A stretch of DNA of 50,311 nucleotides, from the NCBI GenBank assembly GCA_029762535.1, contig JARVGK010000017.1, positions 1 through 50,311 on the forward strand, read 5' to 3'. A program made the translations under genes and the position numbers. The notes beneath the pieces were generated by a model. That model was not told where the DNA came from. It searched no databases and saw only the letters and a program-made list of their open reading frames with translations. Of this stretch, positions 1 through 8,092 are shown in pieces (the first letter of the stretch is position 1; each line of letters starts with the position of its first letter). The stretch is from Thermoplasmatota archaeon. GTDB taxonomy: Archaea > Thermoplasmatota > Penumbrarchaeia > Penumbrarchaeales > Penumbrarchaeaceae.

Positions 1-771
1 CAGAATATAGAGGGACATACCGGAGATTCCTTTGTTCTCATCCGGTATGATCCCCCCGGGAACATGAGGGGATCCACCCTTAAAGGCTATCAACTGTTCC
101 GGGGCACGACACCTTCAAATGCTCGCCTTCTCATCAAGCTCGGGCCGGAAGTAAATGAATACAACGACACCTCCGTTATTAACAGGAACACGTATCATTA
201 CCATGTCATAGCCGTGTGCGATGTGTGGGGCGTTGAGAAGCTTTCGGAGCGTTCGGATATGGTCTCCTTCTCCCCGAAGGATCCCCCCGTTGTGAAGGTA
301 AGAGAGCCCCCCTCGCCTCCTGTCAATATCAGGCATTCGTTGTTGAAGGACAATGCGATCCTCTCCTGGGATCCGCCTGTCCACGACGGCAATTCCTCCG
401 TGTTCCGGTATAATGTCTATCGCAGCGAGGATGGAGGGGATATGAACTATATCGGCAATACCTCGGTCCAGACCTTTACCGATATGGACCTCGCTCGTGG
501 GATCACATACCGCTACAGCATAACCGCCCTCAATATCATAGGCGAGTCGGACATGTCCGATACGGTCGAGATCCTCCTCGAGGAGGATGCTCCCTCCCAG
601 CCGGGGGCTTTTCCCATCTGGGCAATTATCCTTCCCGTTATCATCCTAATGGTAGTTGTCGCTGCCGTCGGGATCCTGTTGTGGAAGAGGCGATCCCCTC
701 CCCTGGAGGAGGGATCCCTGTCTCTCCCGCCCCCTACCCCTATATCTCCCAATGGTCAGATCCCCCCGTAG
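1..771 (+). CDS. C-terminal part of a membrane-anchored fibronectin type III surface protein (5' end outside window)
   Basis: The frame is open from the first base, so the gene begins outside the window; 256 residues are visible. Two fibronectin type III-like domains can be seen, roughly visible residues 5-105 and 106-195. The second has the usual conserved points: PxxPVNI at the start, LSWDPP, YNVYRS and YSITALN. A single hydrophobic segment of about 23 residues follows (IWAIILPVIILMVV...), then LWKRR as a stop-transfer signal and a short proline-rich cytoplasmic tail. This is the usual layout of an archaeal surface protein held by a C-terminal membrane anchor. FN3 domains commonly bind other proteins or sugars; the ligand cannot be told. 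The ATG at 64 is internal to the first FN3 domain and is not the true start. Confidence 0.85.
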   Translation, partial: QNIEGHTGDSFVLIRYDPPGNMRGSTLKGYQLFRGTTPSNARLLIKLGPEVNEYNDTSVINRNTYHYHVIAVCDVWGVEKLSERSDMVSFSPKDPPVVKVREPPSPPVNIRHSLLKDNAILSWDPPVHDGNSSVFRYNVYRSEDGGDMNYIGNTSVQTFTDMDLARGITYRYSITALNIIGESDMSDTVEILLEEDAPSQPGAFPIWAIILPVIILMVVVAAVGILLWKRRSPPLEEGSLSLPPPTPISPNGQIPP

Positions 772-778
772 GGGGATC
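759..778 (+). terminator. GC-rich stem-loop across the stop codon of the FN3 protein gene
   Basis: GATCCCCC (759-766) pairs perfectly with GGGGGATC (771-778) around a four-base loop that contains the first two bases of the TAG stop. No T-run follows, so this is not a standard intrinsic terminator. It may stabilise the mRNA end or assist termination between this gene and the convergent one at 879-1283. Confidence 0.4.
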
Positions 779-878
779 CCATGTATTCTTCAAGACGAGG
801 GATGAGGCATGCTTACCAACCGACAATTAACCGAACGATATGGTGTTAGGAAATGCTGCAATTCTTCGATCCCGGACC

Positions 879-1283
879 TCAAACGACCTTCTTTCCCTTT
901 TCCTCATCGATGTCCTGGAACACGTTGTGGATCACCCCGCAGGGGCATTGGACCCTCTCGTGATATCCTACATGGGAGGCGTCTATCGTCCTTGTGCAGG
1001 ATCCGCAGGTGAAGGACGTCCTTCCGGCAAGGAACACGTTCTTTCTATCCTTCTTCAGCTGCGCCGTTCGAAGTCTCCAGATGCCCAGAAGAACGATCCC
1101 CGCTATCCATCCCACGATCCCCAATATACCGATCGCGGTCCATCCCGTGGGGATCAGAAGCCCGGAGGTGAGCTTCCTACCGTCCACGACAAGGAGTATC
1201 GTCATCTCTATCAGAAGGAATATCGATCCCAAACTGAATAGGATCGCAGCTGCGGCCTTAAGGCCCTTGCTCCCATTGGCCAT
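879..1283 (-). CDS. Small membrane protein with a C-terminal zinc ribbon
   Basis: 134 residues. There are two membrane helices, about residues 9-33 and 45-69, followed by a basic stretch (RLRTAQLKKDRK) that should face the cytoplasm. A cysteine knuckle pair follows: C93-x2-C96 and C113-x-C115, with histidines nearby. Four such cysteines normally hold one structural zinc. I do not recognise the family; the second knuckle (CPCGVIHNVF) resembles short zinc ribbons in archaeal membrane proteins of unknown function. A TATA-like box at 1306-1313 lies about 26 bases before the ATG at 1283, so the mRNA is probably leaderless. It is convergent with the FN3 protein gene. Confidence 0.8.
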   Translation of the reverse strand: MANGSKGLKAAAAILFSLGSIFLLIEMTILLVVDGRKLTSGLLIPTGWTAIGILGIVGWIAGIVLLGIWRLRTAQLKKDRKNVFLAGRTSFTCGSCTRTIDASHVGYHERVQCPCGVIHNVFQDIDEEKGKKVV

Positions 1284-1305
1284 ATCCTCATGATCCCATC
1301 TACGA

Positions 1306-1313
1306 ATAAAAAG
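1306..1313 (-). promoter_or_regulatory. TATA box for the zinc-ribbon membrane protein
   Basis: TTTTTATT on the minus strand, centred about 26 bases upstream of the start codon at 1283. That spacing places transcription start at or next to the ATG, a leaderless arrangement common in archaea. Confidence 0.5.
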
Positions 1314-1328
1314 AAGAGCCCACCGTTA

Positions 1329-2216
1329 TCATGCCCTGACGACCCTGAATAGGTCCTTGAGAGGTGCGGAGTCGAGGACGACCCTGTAGCAGTCCGCGCC
1401 TCCCAGGTCCATGGAGTCGATCATGGCAGGAGCGACATGCCTCCCGAGGATCTTCCTGTCCCACCAATGCACCAGGGACAATCTCCCGTCCTCGATCTCA
1501 ATAGCGGTGATGCCCTTCTTCCCCGTGGAGCATCCGGAATTGTACATTCCACCGAACAACCCGCCGAAGGACGGCCTGTGGGTGTGGGCGACCAAAGAGA
1601 GCACCCCTCTCATTGCGCTGTGTGCCATGATCCTGCGCTCCTTGGTCCTGACGTCGTCCCTGTCCAGTTTCAAGGACGGGTTCTTGATCCTGACGGGGTT
1701 GGCCACCCTGTTGAGCATGAACTCCTGGAGGGGGTACATCCTCTCGACGAACCGTGAGGCCTGATGTCCGTGATAGAGGAATAGGGTGCCCTCGCTCGTT
1801 CGGAGCCTCAGGGCCTCGTAATGGTCGTACAACATGTTCCGGACGGAGATCCACAGGTGCCAAATGTCATGGTTGCCGAAGATCTTCTTGAGGGATGTCC
1901 CGTCCGTGAACAGATCGAAAACGGTGTATATGCCCTTCCACGCCTCCCTTATCCTCTCATAGGGGGCCCTTAAAAGGTCCTCTACGTCCCCGTTGAGGAT
2001 AAGGTCGAACCCGTTCTCGTGGTAATATCGCTCCAAGACGGATGACAGAAGACGTGACGTCCTCCTGAACCCATCGCTTGGGGAGCCGTCCCCCATGTGC
2101 AGGTCGGAGAGCACCAGCACCCTGTCGGAGAGGGCAAGCTCCACCACAGGTGCGTTTTGGAACATCCCTTCCAGTCTCTTGATCACGGGAGCATCGAACA
2201 TCTGGTTTGCCGCCAT
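1329..2216 (-). CDS. Calcineurin-like metallophosphoesterase
   Basis: Members of this fold hydrolyse phosphate esters or pyrophosphates with two metal ions. All metal-binding blocks are present: SDLHMGD, NGDVEDLL, GNHD, YHGHQ and AHTHRP, followed by a GGMYNSG segment, in the order seen in LpxH/YfcE-type phosphoesterases. The substrate cannot be read from the sequence; a UDP-sugar or nucleotide substrate is possible. The frame extends up to an ATG at 2267, but a TATA box at 2274-2283 would start transcription near 2250, downstream of that codon. The next in-frame ATG, 2216 (MAANQMF...), is therefore the better start, giving 295 residues. It follows the cytochrome cluster on the same strand, apparently with its own promoter. 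Confidence 0.85.
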   Translation of the reverse strand: MAANQMFDAPVIKRLEGMFQNAPVVELALSDRVLVLSDLHMGDGSPSDGFRRTSRLLSSVLERYYHENGFDLILNGDVEDLLRAPYERIREAWKGIYTVFDLFTDGTSLKKIFGNHDIWHLWISVRNMLYDHYEALRLRTSEGTLFLYHGHQASRFVERMYPLQEFMLNRVANPVRIKNPSLKLDRDDVRTKERRIMAHSAMRGVLSLVAHTHRPSFGGLFGGMYNSGCSTGKKGITAIEIEDGRLSLVHWWDRKILGRHVAPAMIDSMDLGGADCYRVVLDSAPLKDLFRVVRA

Positions 2217-2273
2217 TGATATCAAGGGAGGGGCATCCCATTCCCCTGATAGGGGCCGCCCACACATGGGTCG

Positions 2274-2283
2274 ATATTTATAG
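2274..2283 (-). promoter_or_regulatory. TATA box for the metallophosphoesterase
   Basis: CTATAAATAT on the minus strand, in the short gap between the CcsA-like gene (stop at 2298) and the phosphoesterase. It lies only seven bases from the upstream ATG at 2267, which argues against that ATG and for the one at 2216. Confidence 0.6.
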
Positions 2284-2297
2284 ATTGTCCCTTGGAT

Positions 2298-2717
2298 TCA
2301 TCCATAGGAATGTATGGATATTGATATGAAGGACATCGAGGCGGTCGCGAATATCGAAAGGACGCACAGGACCAGGGAAGCGATCTGCCAGATCAAACTC
2401 TTCCCCAGCAGGTTCAGCGTCGTTGCCATGGTCAACGTGAGGAACACCGCCAACGTCCCGATCTCTTTTGGGTCCCAGCTCCAGAAGGCGCCCCAGGCCA
2501 TCCTCGCCCATATCATTCCCGTGACGAGGCCCAAGAACGTCAGAGCCCAGGCGATGCACAGGGCGATCGAGAGGTCGGATCGAAGCTCCCTTCGCCTATC
2601 ATCCCCGCTTCGCAGGACATCGACCGCCTTCTTCAGGGCGAGGAAGGTCATCAGGTATCCCAATATGGCCAGGGGAGGGTGTATGAGGATCATGATCCCG
2701 CTTATATCGTGCGCCAT
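2298..2717 (-). CDS. Minimal CcsA-like cytochrome c assembly (WWD domain) protein
   Basis: 139 residues with about four membrane helices (7-28, 49-70, 84-104, 107-130). Proteins of the CcsA/CcmC/CcmF superfamily pass heme across the membrane and attach it to CxxCH sites. The tryptophan-rich WWD motif is clear at 75-85 (WGAFWSWDPKE) and lies between two histidines in the places expected for external heme ligands: H13 in HPP and H136 in HSYG. WSWDPKE and HSYG both resemble CcsA of system II more than CcmC. Normal CcsA has over 300 residues and CcmC about 240, so this is a stripped-down core. It lies nine bases after a gene for a CxxCH protein and ends a coupled gene run with two CxxCH proteins, which strongly supports the role. 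No CcsB/ResB partner is visible. Confidence 0.8.
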   Translation of the reverse strand: MAHDISGIMILIHPPLAILGYLMTFLALKKAVDVLRSGDDRRRELRSDLSIALCIAWALTFLGLVTGMIWARMAWGAFWSWDPKEIGTLAVFLTLTMATTLNLLGKSLIWQIASLVLCVLSIFATASMSFISISIHSYG

Positions 2718-2726
2718 ATCCTCACC

Positions 2727-3959
2727 TCAGGAAGCTCCTATAATGTCTCTGAACCAGTAAAAATGGGATCCGATCATGAGAGCGTGCAGGACCACGAGGC
2801 ATGTTGCCAGATACGAGCCCCAGGAGTGTATCCTTCTCCAGTTGGCGCCACCTATCGACCTGACAAGGGGCCCCTGGAAGATCCCGTTCAATGCTATCAC
2901 GAACATCAAGATCATCGCCAGGACCCCGAGCGAGCTCTGCCAGGAAACGATCCTGTCGAAGCCTCTGAAGGGGCCGTAGAAAAGGACGGCCAGATGGAAC
3001 AGGGCGAGAAGGAGGACCTCGTAGGACATGGCGCAGTGGAACTTGATCCTCTTCGATGCGCCCCCGAAGAGTTTGTCCGCCATTTTCCTTGAAAGACCCG
3101 TACCTCCCGTGAAATATCCAATTATCAAGAGCAGCATGGAAGCGATCCCGGTGTACTTTCCGATCTCGTGATAGAGGTCCGACCCGGCTTCGGAGGTTTT
3201 CTCGGGCAGTATCGAGACGGGGATCGACAGGGCGTACATGGATCCGTTCGAGTACCAGCTCACGGTGATGTTGCCGGAGACATCGCCTCTAAAAAGCAGC
3301 CGGACGGGGACCGATACGAACGCCCCCGTTATCAAGGTGTCATCGGGCTCTTCAAGACGGATGTATGCTCTCAGATGGGGGTCCAACTCGACCCTGACAT
3401 CGTACGCGTCATCCATAGCCTCCAAGGTGATCACACTGGTCCGGTCCGTGTCCTCGAGCAGCAGCGAGCCGGGAGAGACCCTCAATGCCATTTCGTCTAT
3501 TATGATCGCCCCGGTCAATTCATAAGCGTATTCCGAAGTGTCAATGCTCCCCGGTGTTGTATGAACGCCCCTGACCGTGTAGGAGATGTGGGCCCAAAAG
3601 CCGGCAATGCCAACGTCAAGACCCTGTACCCTGAACCTTACGGCCATCCGGTCGGACCCCATGGAACCGTCCGCTCGAAATTCGCTCCGCGGCTCGAGAG
3701 GATGTGAAATGATCAGGGTCGCGTTCGACCGGATGATGGAATAATCTCCCGTCGGGACGATCCATATGACGAGATCGAAGTCCTCCTTCGGAATTACCAC
3801 GCTGTCGTACGATGCCCTGATGAGAGGTTCGCTGAACACGAAACCGCCGGAGGGCCTCGGATCGCTCGCTGAGTGGCAGTCCTCGCATGTGGCCGCCGAA
3901 ACGTTTTGAAAGGCGAAGACCAACACAACAAATGAGAGGATGAGCGCGCCCCTTCTCAT
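2727..3959 (-). CDS. Membrane cytochrome: one c-type heme site fused to a ferric-reductase-like two-heme b core
   Basis: 410 residues. A signal peptide (1-22) is followed at once by CEDCH (C25, C28, H29), a c-heme attachment site. Residues about 40-250 look like beta-sandwich domains outside the cell. Four membrane helices follow (about 268-287, 305-327, 341-362, 377-398). Helix 2 carries H308 and H322 and helix 4 carries H378 and H392. Two histidines 14 apart on each of two helices is the heme-ligand pattern of ferric reductase/NADPH oxidase-type cores, where two b hemes stack across the membrane. I infer electron transfer between a membrane or cytoplasmic donor and the outer c heme. The ATG overlaps the stop of the upstream cytochrome gene (ATGA), so the two are translationally coupled. 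Confidence 0.8.
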   Translation of the reverse strand: MRRGALILSFVVLVFAFQNVSAATCEDCHSASDPRPSGGFVFSEPLIRASYDSVVIPKEDFDLVIWIVPTGDYSIIRSNATLIISHPLEPRSEFRADGSMGSDRMAVRFRVQGLDVGIAGFWAHISYTVRGVHTTPGSIDTSEYAYELTGAIIIDEMALRVSPGSLLLEDTDRTSVITLEAMDDAYDVRVELDPHLRAYIRLEEPDDTLITGAFVSVPVRLLFRGDVSGNITVSWYSNGSMYALSIPVSILPEKTSEAGSDLYHEIGKYTGIASMLLLIIGYFTGGTGLSRKMADKLFGGASKRIKFHCAMSYEVLLLALFHLAVLFYGPFRGFDRIVSWQSSLGVLAMILMFVIALNGIFQGPLVRSIGGANWRRIHSWGSYLATCLVVLHALMIGSHFYWFRDIIGAS

Positions 3960-6142
3960 TCCATCACCTCCGCATCCCTCGATTCGGACCTCTTCGGGAC
4001 CAGGGCAGCGAAAGCGGCGGCGGCTTTTAGCATGATCAGCATCGAGAAGATGATGACGATGGAGTAACCAAGCCAGTTCTCGGATGGATCGCCCAATCCC
4101 CCGATACTATCCTCTTTCGGCGGGGGCCGGGGGATCTCCTCTTCAGGGGGAAGGTTCCCGGTTATCAGATAATCGAGTTCGAAGGACATAGACACCCCGT
4201 CCGGGTTCAGCACCACGGCGGTGACGCTATGACGCCCCAAAGTGCAAAAAGGCCTCTCCCCCGCCCAAAGGGTGATCTCCAGCTCCCTGTTCGTGAGGGG
4301 TATGCCGTCGATCCTCCATTCAGCCCTAAGCTCCCTGTCCAGGGGATCCCTGCACGGCAGCGTGATGACGAAGTTCTCACCGAGGCCATATTCCATCTCC
4401 GGGGGCCATTCGTCCGTGATCAGTATGGGCGCCGGCACATCGATGACGGTGAGCCGCCAGGAGGTCCTTGTCCATTCGACGCCGTCCATCATAAACACGG
4501 CCTCGATCATGTATTCTCCTGACGTGTCGTAACCTGTTTTGAAGGAGAAGTTATACTCTCCACTTTTCATTTCGACCCCGTTCACGAGCCATACGATGGA
4601 ATACTCTGCCCCCCCGAAGGATAACACATCAACGCCGAAAACGATGGTCTCCATCTCATCTATGACAGGATCGCCCACGGGCTCTCTCGAGAGTATCTCC
4701 AAGTAAGGGGATACTGTCTCTTTCACGATAACGGCCGCATATGCCGAGGCAGAAATATCATTTGCCACCGAATATATTTCCACGGTTATCAGGTGCTCGC
4801 CAACGGGAAGTGATGCGTTGAATGCGGCCTTATCGGAGAGGGATCCGCTGATGTTCGATGTCCAGAGATAGTTCGCATCGGAAATGTCCACGTTCGATAT
4901 CGCCTCGCAGGAGAAGGCGATCTCATCCTCCGCAGAGAATACCGAACCGTCCTCCGGCATGAGAATGGATGCCGACATCTGTGCCTCCTCGGATACGAGG
5001 GGCCCGTTGAGCGGGCCCAGAGAAACCTCGGAAACCCCGTCCGAGGCCCGGAATGAGAAGATATGTTCGCCCTCGTCGAGCTCTATGAGAATGAAGAAGC
5101 TCTCGCCGTTAACGAAGGACCCGTCCTTCAGGGACAAGTGGGCCTCGGTATCGAGCTCCATCGGCTCCGGGTGCATGACCCCGTCGACGTGGAACCTTAC
5201 CCCGCCCGAGGGCGGGTCGTCGTCGGGATCCTCGTAGATGACCGTGAACCTGAAGCTGTCGTTCGGTCTCCCACCCGGAGGCGACACCGTTCCATCCCTG
5301 AGGGCCGGTGGTCTGTTGGACACCAAAACCTCCGGCCCTGTGAGGGATCCCGATGCGGGAAGGCGGGCGGCCGCCTCGCCGTCGGAGGCCGCGAAGTGAA
5401 AGGTGTGTGACCCGGGCGAGAGAATTGCACCATCCAGGTAGTACTCCGCTCCCGATACGATGTCTCCGCCCTGGACCTTGGACATGGGTTTCACATCGGT
5501 GCCGTCGATGATCACATTGACGAAAAGGGGAACGGTCCCATCAGGGTCCCTGTAGGTCACGGAGTACCTGTAAGATGTAAGATCGTCCCCTTGGGATGGG
5601 TTCACCTCCCCGTTCGAGAGCTGAGGGGGAGAGTTCGAGGACAGGACGTCCACGGCGCGGGATAAGGTATCCGTAACGGCCGGGCTCCTGTGGTTAGGGT
5701 CCATGACCGCCTCGCCCCTTAAGGTGTCGGAACCTGTCGATATACCCTTCACGGTGAAGGTGTAGGTCTTGGTCCAGGTGTAAGGGGCCGATGTCCCGGA
5801 AGGCCTCTGGCCGGTATCGCTCTGCTGGGCCGGGACCTGGATTTTCGAATTGACGGAGACGAGCCTCGCCGTCATCGAGAAAGCGTAATAGGAGCTCGTC
5901 CCCGAGGATCTCGCGGTCACGGTCATGGTCACGTCCTCGGTATCCCCGTTGAGGATCGAGTCGGCCACTTTGAGATCGGTGATCTCCACCGAGAGGTAAT
6001 AGGAGCTGTGGCAGCTGGAACAGTTGGCGTTCGCCGTCCTTGAAGGGGGCACAACGCTGGATGCCAGTATGGATCCCGAAACAGCAAGGGTAAGGGCCGT
6101 TATCAGTATGAGGAGGAGCCTGTCGTTCATGTGATTACTCAC
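3956..6142 (-). CDS. Surface-exposed, membrane-anchored protein with one c-type heme site and Ig-like domains
   Basis: 728 residues. Signal peptide about 8-30, then CSSCH (C41, C44, H45) in the mature N-terminus, followed by a long run of Ig/PKD-like beta domains. The repeated segments read FRFTVIYEDPDD and YRYSVTYRDPDG, with loops ending FHFAASDGE and FSFRASDGV. A single C-terminal helix (about 687-711) with VPKRSES after it anchors the protein facing outward. The start is GTG at 6142 overlapping the hflX stop (GTGA); an ATG four codons later (6130) is an alternative. A heme site at the N-terminal tip and an anchor at the other end suggest a surface electron carrier, but only one CxxCH is present, so it is not a multiheme wire by itself. 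Confidence 0.8.
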   Translation of the reverse strand: MSNHMNDRLLLILITALTLAVSGSILASSVVPPSRTANANCSSCHSSYYLSVEITDLKVADSILNGDTEDVTMTVTARSSGTSSYYAFSMTARLVSVNSKIQVPAQQSDTGQRPSGTSAPYTWTKTYTFTVKGISTGSDTLRGEAVMDPNHRSPAVTDTLSRAVDVLSSNSPPQLSNGEVNPSQGDDLTSYRYSVTYRDPDGTVPLFVNVIIDGTDVKPMSKVQGGDIVSGAEYYLDGAILSPGSHTFHFAASDGEAAARLPASGSLTGPEVLVSNRPPALRDGTVSPPGGRPNDSFRFTVIYEDPDDDPPSGGVRFHVDGVMHPEPMELDTEAHLSLKDGSFVNGESFFILIELDEGEHIFSFRASDGVSEVSLGPLNGPLVSEEAQMSASILMPEDGSVFSAEDEIAFSCEAISNVDISDANYLWTSNISGSLSDKAAFNASLPVGEHLITVEIYSVANDISASAYAAVIVKETVSPYLEILSREPVGDPVIDEMETIVFGVDVLSFGGAEYSIVWLVNGVEMKSGEYNFSFKTGYDTSGEYMIEAVFMMDGVEWTRTSWRLTVIDVPAPILITDEWPPEMEYGLGENFVITLPCRDPLDRELRAEWRIDGIPLTNRELEITLWAGERPFCTLGRHSVTAVVLNPDGVSMSFELDYLITGNLPPEEEIPRPPPKEDSIGGLGDPSENWLGYSIVIIFSMLIMLKAAAAFAALVPKRSESRDAEVME

Positions 6143-7429
6143 GGGACAACGACCATCCCGCCTATAGCCTTTATCTCCTCCAGAGGGTATTCCCCAGGCC
6201 CTCCCTCGTACGAGATCCCGAAACGGACCCTTCCATCGTTCGAGGAGACGAACCTGACGGAATATCTCCTTCCCAATCCCTCCTCGATCCGGGATATCGT
6301 GATGCCCTCATCGAACTCGACGACGATCTCGATCCTCCCGGGGAGTATCCTCCCGAGGGCCTCCAAAAGATCCCCGATGCCCTCCCCCGTAAGGGCGCTC
6401 GTAGGAACCGTATGCTCGATCCTCACGTTCTCCGCACCGATATCCGGGATCGGTAGATCGGTAGGGGCGATCCCATCGGGGCATCTGTCGATCTTATTGA
6501 GGGCGATCACGACCTTCCCCTTCACGGGGCCGTCCCTCAGGATCTTGAGCGATTCGGTGAGCTTGTAAAAGATGTTCTCCCTCTCCTCCGAAGCGTCGAC
6601 GACGAGTACCACTGCGTCCGAGTCGAAGACCTCCTCGAGCGTGGACATGAAGCCCTCGATGAGGAACGGAGGGAGATCGGAGATGAACCCCACGGTGTCG
6701 GTTATCAGCCAATTCTCCCTCCCCTTCATCCTCCTAGTCGCCGTGGAGAGGGTGGTGAACACCGCAGGGGCCTCCTCCTGCATCTTCTCCGGGCGTTCAT
6801 CGTCGATGAGGGCGTTCATCAGCGTGGACTTTCCCGCATTGGTGTACCCTGCTAGCGAGACGAGGCGGACCCCTCTCCTCCTTCTTCTGGAACGGGCCTC
6901 GCCTCTTCTCCTTCCGATCTCTTTAAGATCCCGGTTGATGGTCGACATCCTTCTCCTTATCATATCGAGATAGTAGTCCACCTGGTACTCTCCCCCAGCC
7001 ATGAAGCCCGGCTTCTCGGAGAGTTTGCCCCGATGCACGTACTCCCTGACTATGGGCAGTTGATGCTGGAGGTCCGCAAGCTCCACCTGCAGTCTCGATT
7101 CCGGGCTGTTCGCCCGGAGACGGAAGATCTCGAGTATCATGCGGACACGATCCGTCACTGACATATTGGTGAGGGAGGATATGTTGTAGCTCTGGGAGGG
7201 GGTGATGTCCGACGGGATCAATATATGAGTGGCACCGTCGATGAACTCGATCTCCGTGACCTTGCCGCGTCCGAGATAGTGCCTGGTGTCGGGCCTGTCC
7301 CTGTTCTGGCGGATCTCCTGGACTATCTCGTAGCCCGCGGCCTCGGCCAGCTCTCGGGCCTCAGGTACCCTAGGATCATCGCAAGAGATCCATGCAAGGA
7401 CCGCCTTTCTGGTCTCCGTGTTTTCTCAC
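6139..7429 (-). CDS. hflX: HflX-type ribosome-associated GTPase (start region anomalous)
   Basis: HflX binds the 50S subunit and splits or rescues stalled ribosomes using GTP. The GTPase motifs are complete: GYTNAGKST (G1), DTVGFISDLPP (G3), NKID (G4), preceded by the HflX middle helix region (LQVELADLQHQLP). The N-terminal nucleotide-binding domain is encoded upstream of 7221 and includes the family signature YLGRGKVTEIE. In that frame no ATG, GTG or TTG occurs between the stop at 7426-7428 and the TTG at 7221, although homology continues to about 7411. Either a rare start is used (ACG at 7417-7419, six bases after GAGGTGA), or one extra G near 7407 separates the reading frame from a GTG at 7427-7429. 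The stop overlaps the next gene's GTG. Confidence 0.85.
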
Positions 7430-7450
7430 CTCAAAGCCCGATGAGCAGTT

Positions 7451-7456
7451 GTATAA
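7451..7456 (-). promoter_or_regulatory. TATA-like box upstream of hflX
   Basis: TTATAC on the minus strand, centred about 25 bases before the GTG at 7427-7429. If used, transcription would start at that GTG. It would drive hflX and the coupled cytochrome genes. The 217-base stretch from 7430 to 7646 shows nothing else that I can support. Confidence 0.4.
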
Positions 7457-7646
7457 TCAACATTGCGGCCGTTACCCTTTTTTCTTCGGGTCATAGTTCC
7501 TCAGGTATGGGCCGGAAATAAAATCAGTATGTCCATCAAATTCAAAGCCGTTCGCATAGGAGTGTAGAGGCCCGGCCCGATGAAAAGTATATCCCGGGCC
7601 CCTACAGAGTGCATCCCCGATATCCCATCATTGCTTGATCCCTGAT

Positions 7647-8051
7647 TCATTTTCGAACGTAATCGCTGACCTTCTTCACCTCATGGTCGAAGACCTCTTT
7701 GGCGGTCCTCATACTCTCTCCCCACTCGGCCAGCCACTCTATCTGCGCCTTTATCTCATCGACGTTCATCGAAAGCAGCTGCTGTTTCAGCATCTCCGAG
7801 ACCGCCGTATCCATGTTCTGATACCGTTTGATGCCGACAAGCCCGTGCAGGGCCATCGCGACCCAATCGTCAAGAACCACCCTCACCTCGTTGGGATCTG
7901 GCGGCATCTCTCCGATGGTAAGGGTATCCACAGCCTTTCTGATGACGTCGGACCTGTTCTTGAACCCTTCACCCTCGACAAGGCTGTCTATGGCCGCTGC
8001 CTGCTGAGGCGTCAGCCTTATTGTCACCTTATCGACCTTGTTCAGTAACAC
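7647..8051 (-). CDS. Ribbon-helix-helix (CopG/Arc-type) transcriptional regulator
   Basis: The N-terminal block KVTIRLTPQQ...VEGEGFKNRSDVIRKAVDTL is a ribbon-helix-helix DNA-binding domain: a beta strand followed by two helices, with NRSDVIRKAV in the second helix. The remaining 75 or so residues are helical and acidic (KRYQNMDTAVSEMLKQQLL, EIKAQIEWLAEW) and would form a dimer or effector domain; no NikR-type nickel histidines are evident. The frame runs up to an ATG at 8078, but that codon lies only about 19 bases from the TATA box and before an operator that overlaps the expected transcription start. The GTG at 8051 is preferred; GTG 8027 is also possible. Two matched palindromes upstream point to autoregulation. 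Confidence 0.85.
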   Translation of the reverse strand: MLLNKVDKVTIRLTPQQAAAIDSLVEGEGFKNRSDVIRKAVDTLTIGEMPPDPNEVRVVLDDWVAMALHGLVGIKRYQNMDTAVSEMLKQQLLSMNVDEIKAQIEWLAEWGESMRTAKEVFDHEVKKVSDYVRK

Positions 8052-8062
8052 ACCCCATGAAA

Positions 8063-8075
8063 TTTGTCGGACAAT
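8063..8075. promoter_or_regulatory. Operator site 1 of the ribbon-helix-helix regulator
   Basis: TTTGTC-G-GACAAT, a 13-base near-perfect palindrome. It overlaps the predicted transcription start of the regulator gene. Its core TTGTCGGACAA is the exact reverse complement of the core of site 2, and the centres are 42 bases apart, close to four helical turns. Confidence 0.7.
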
Positions 8076-8092
8076 CATACGTAATATGTACC

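Noticed and set aside
7647..8051. Calling the ribbon-helix-helix regulator NikR
   Set aside because: The length and N-terminal domain are similar, but the His/Cys nickel ligands of NikR are not seen in the C-terminal part, and the operator differs from the long NikR palindrome.
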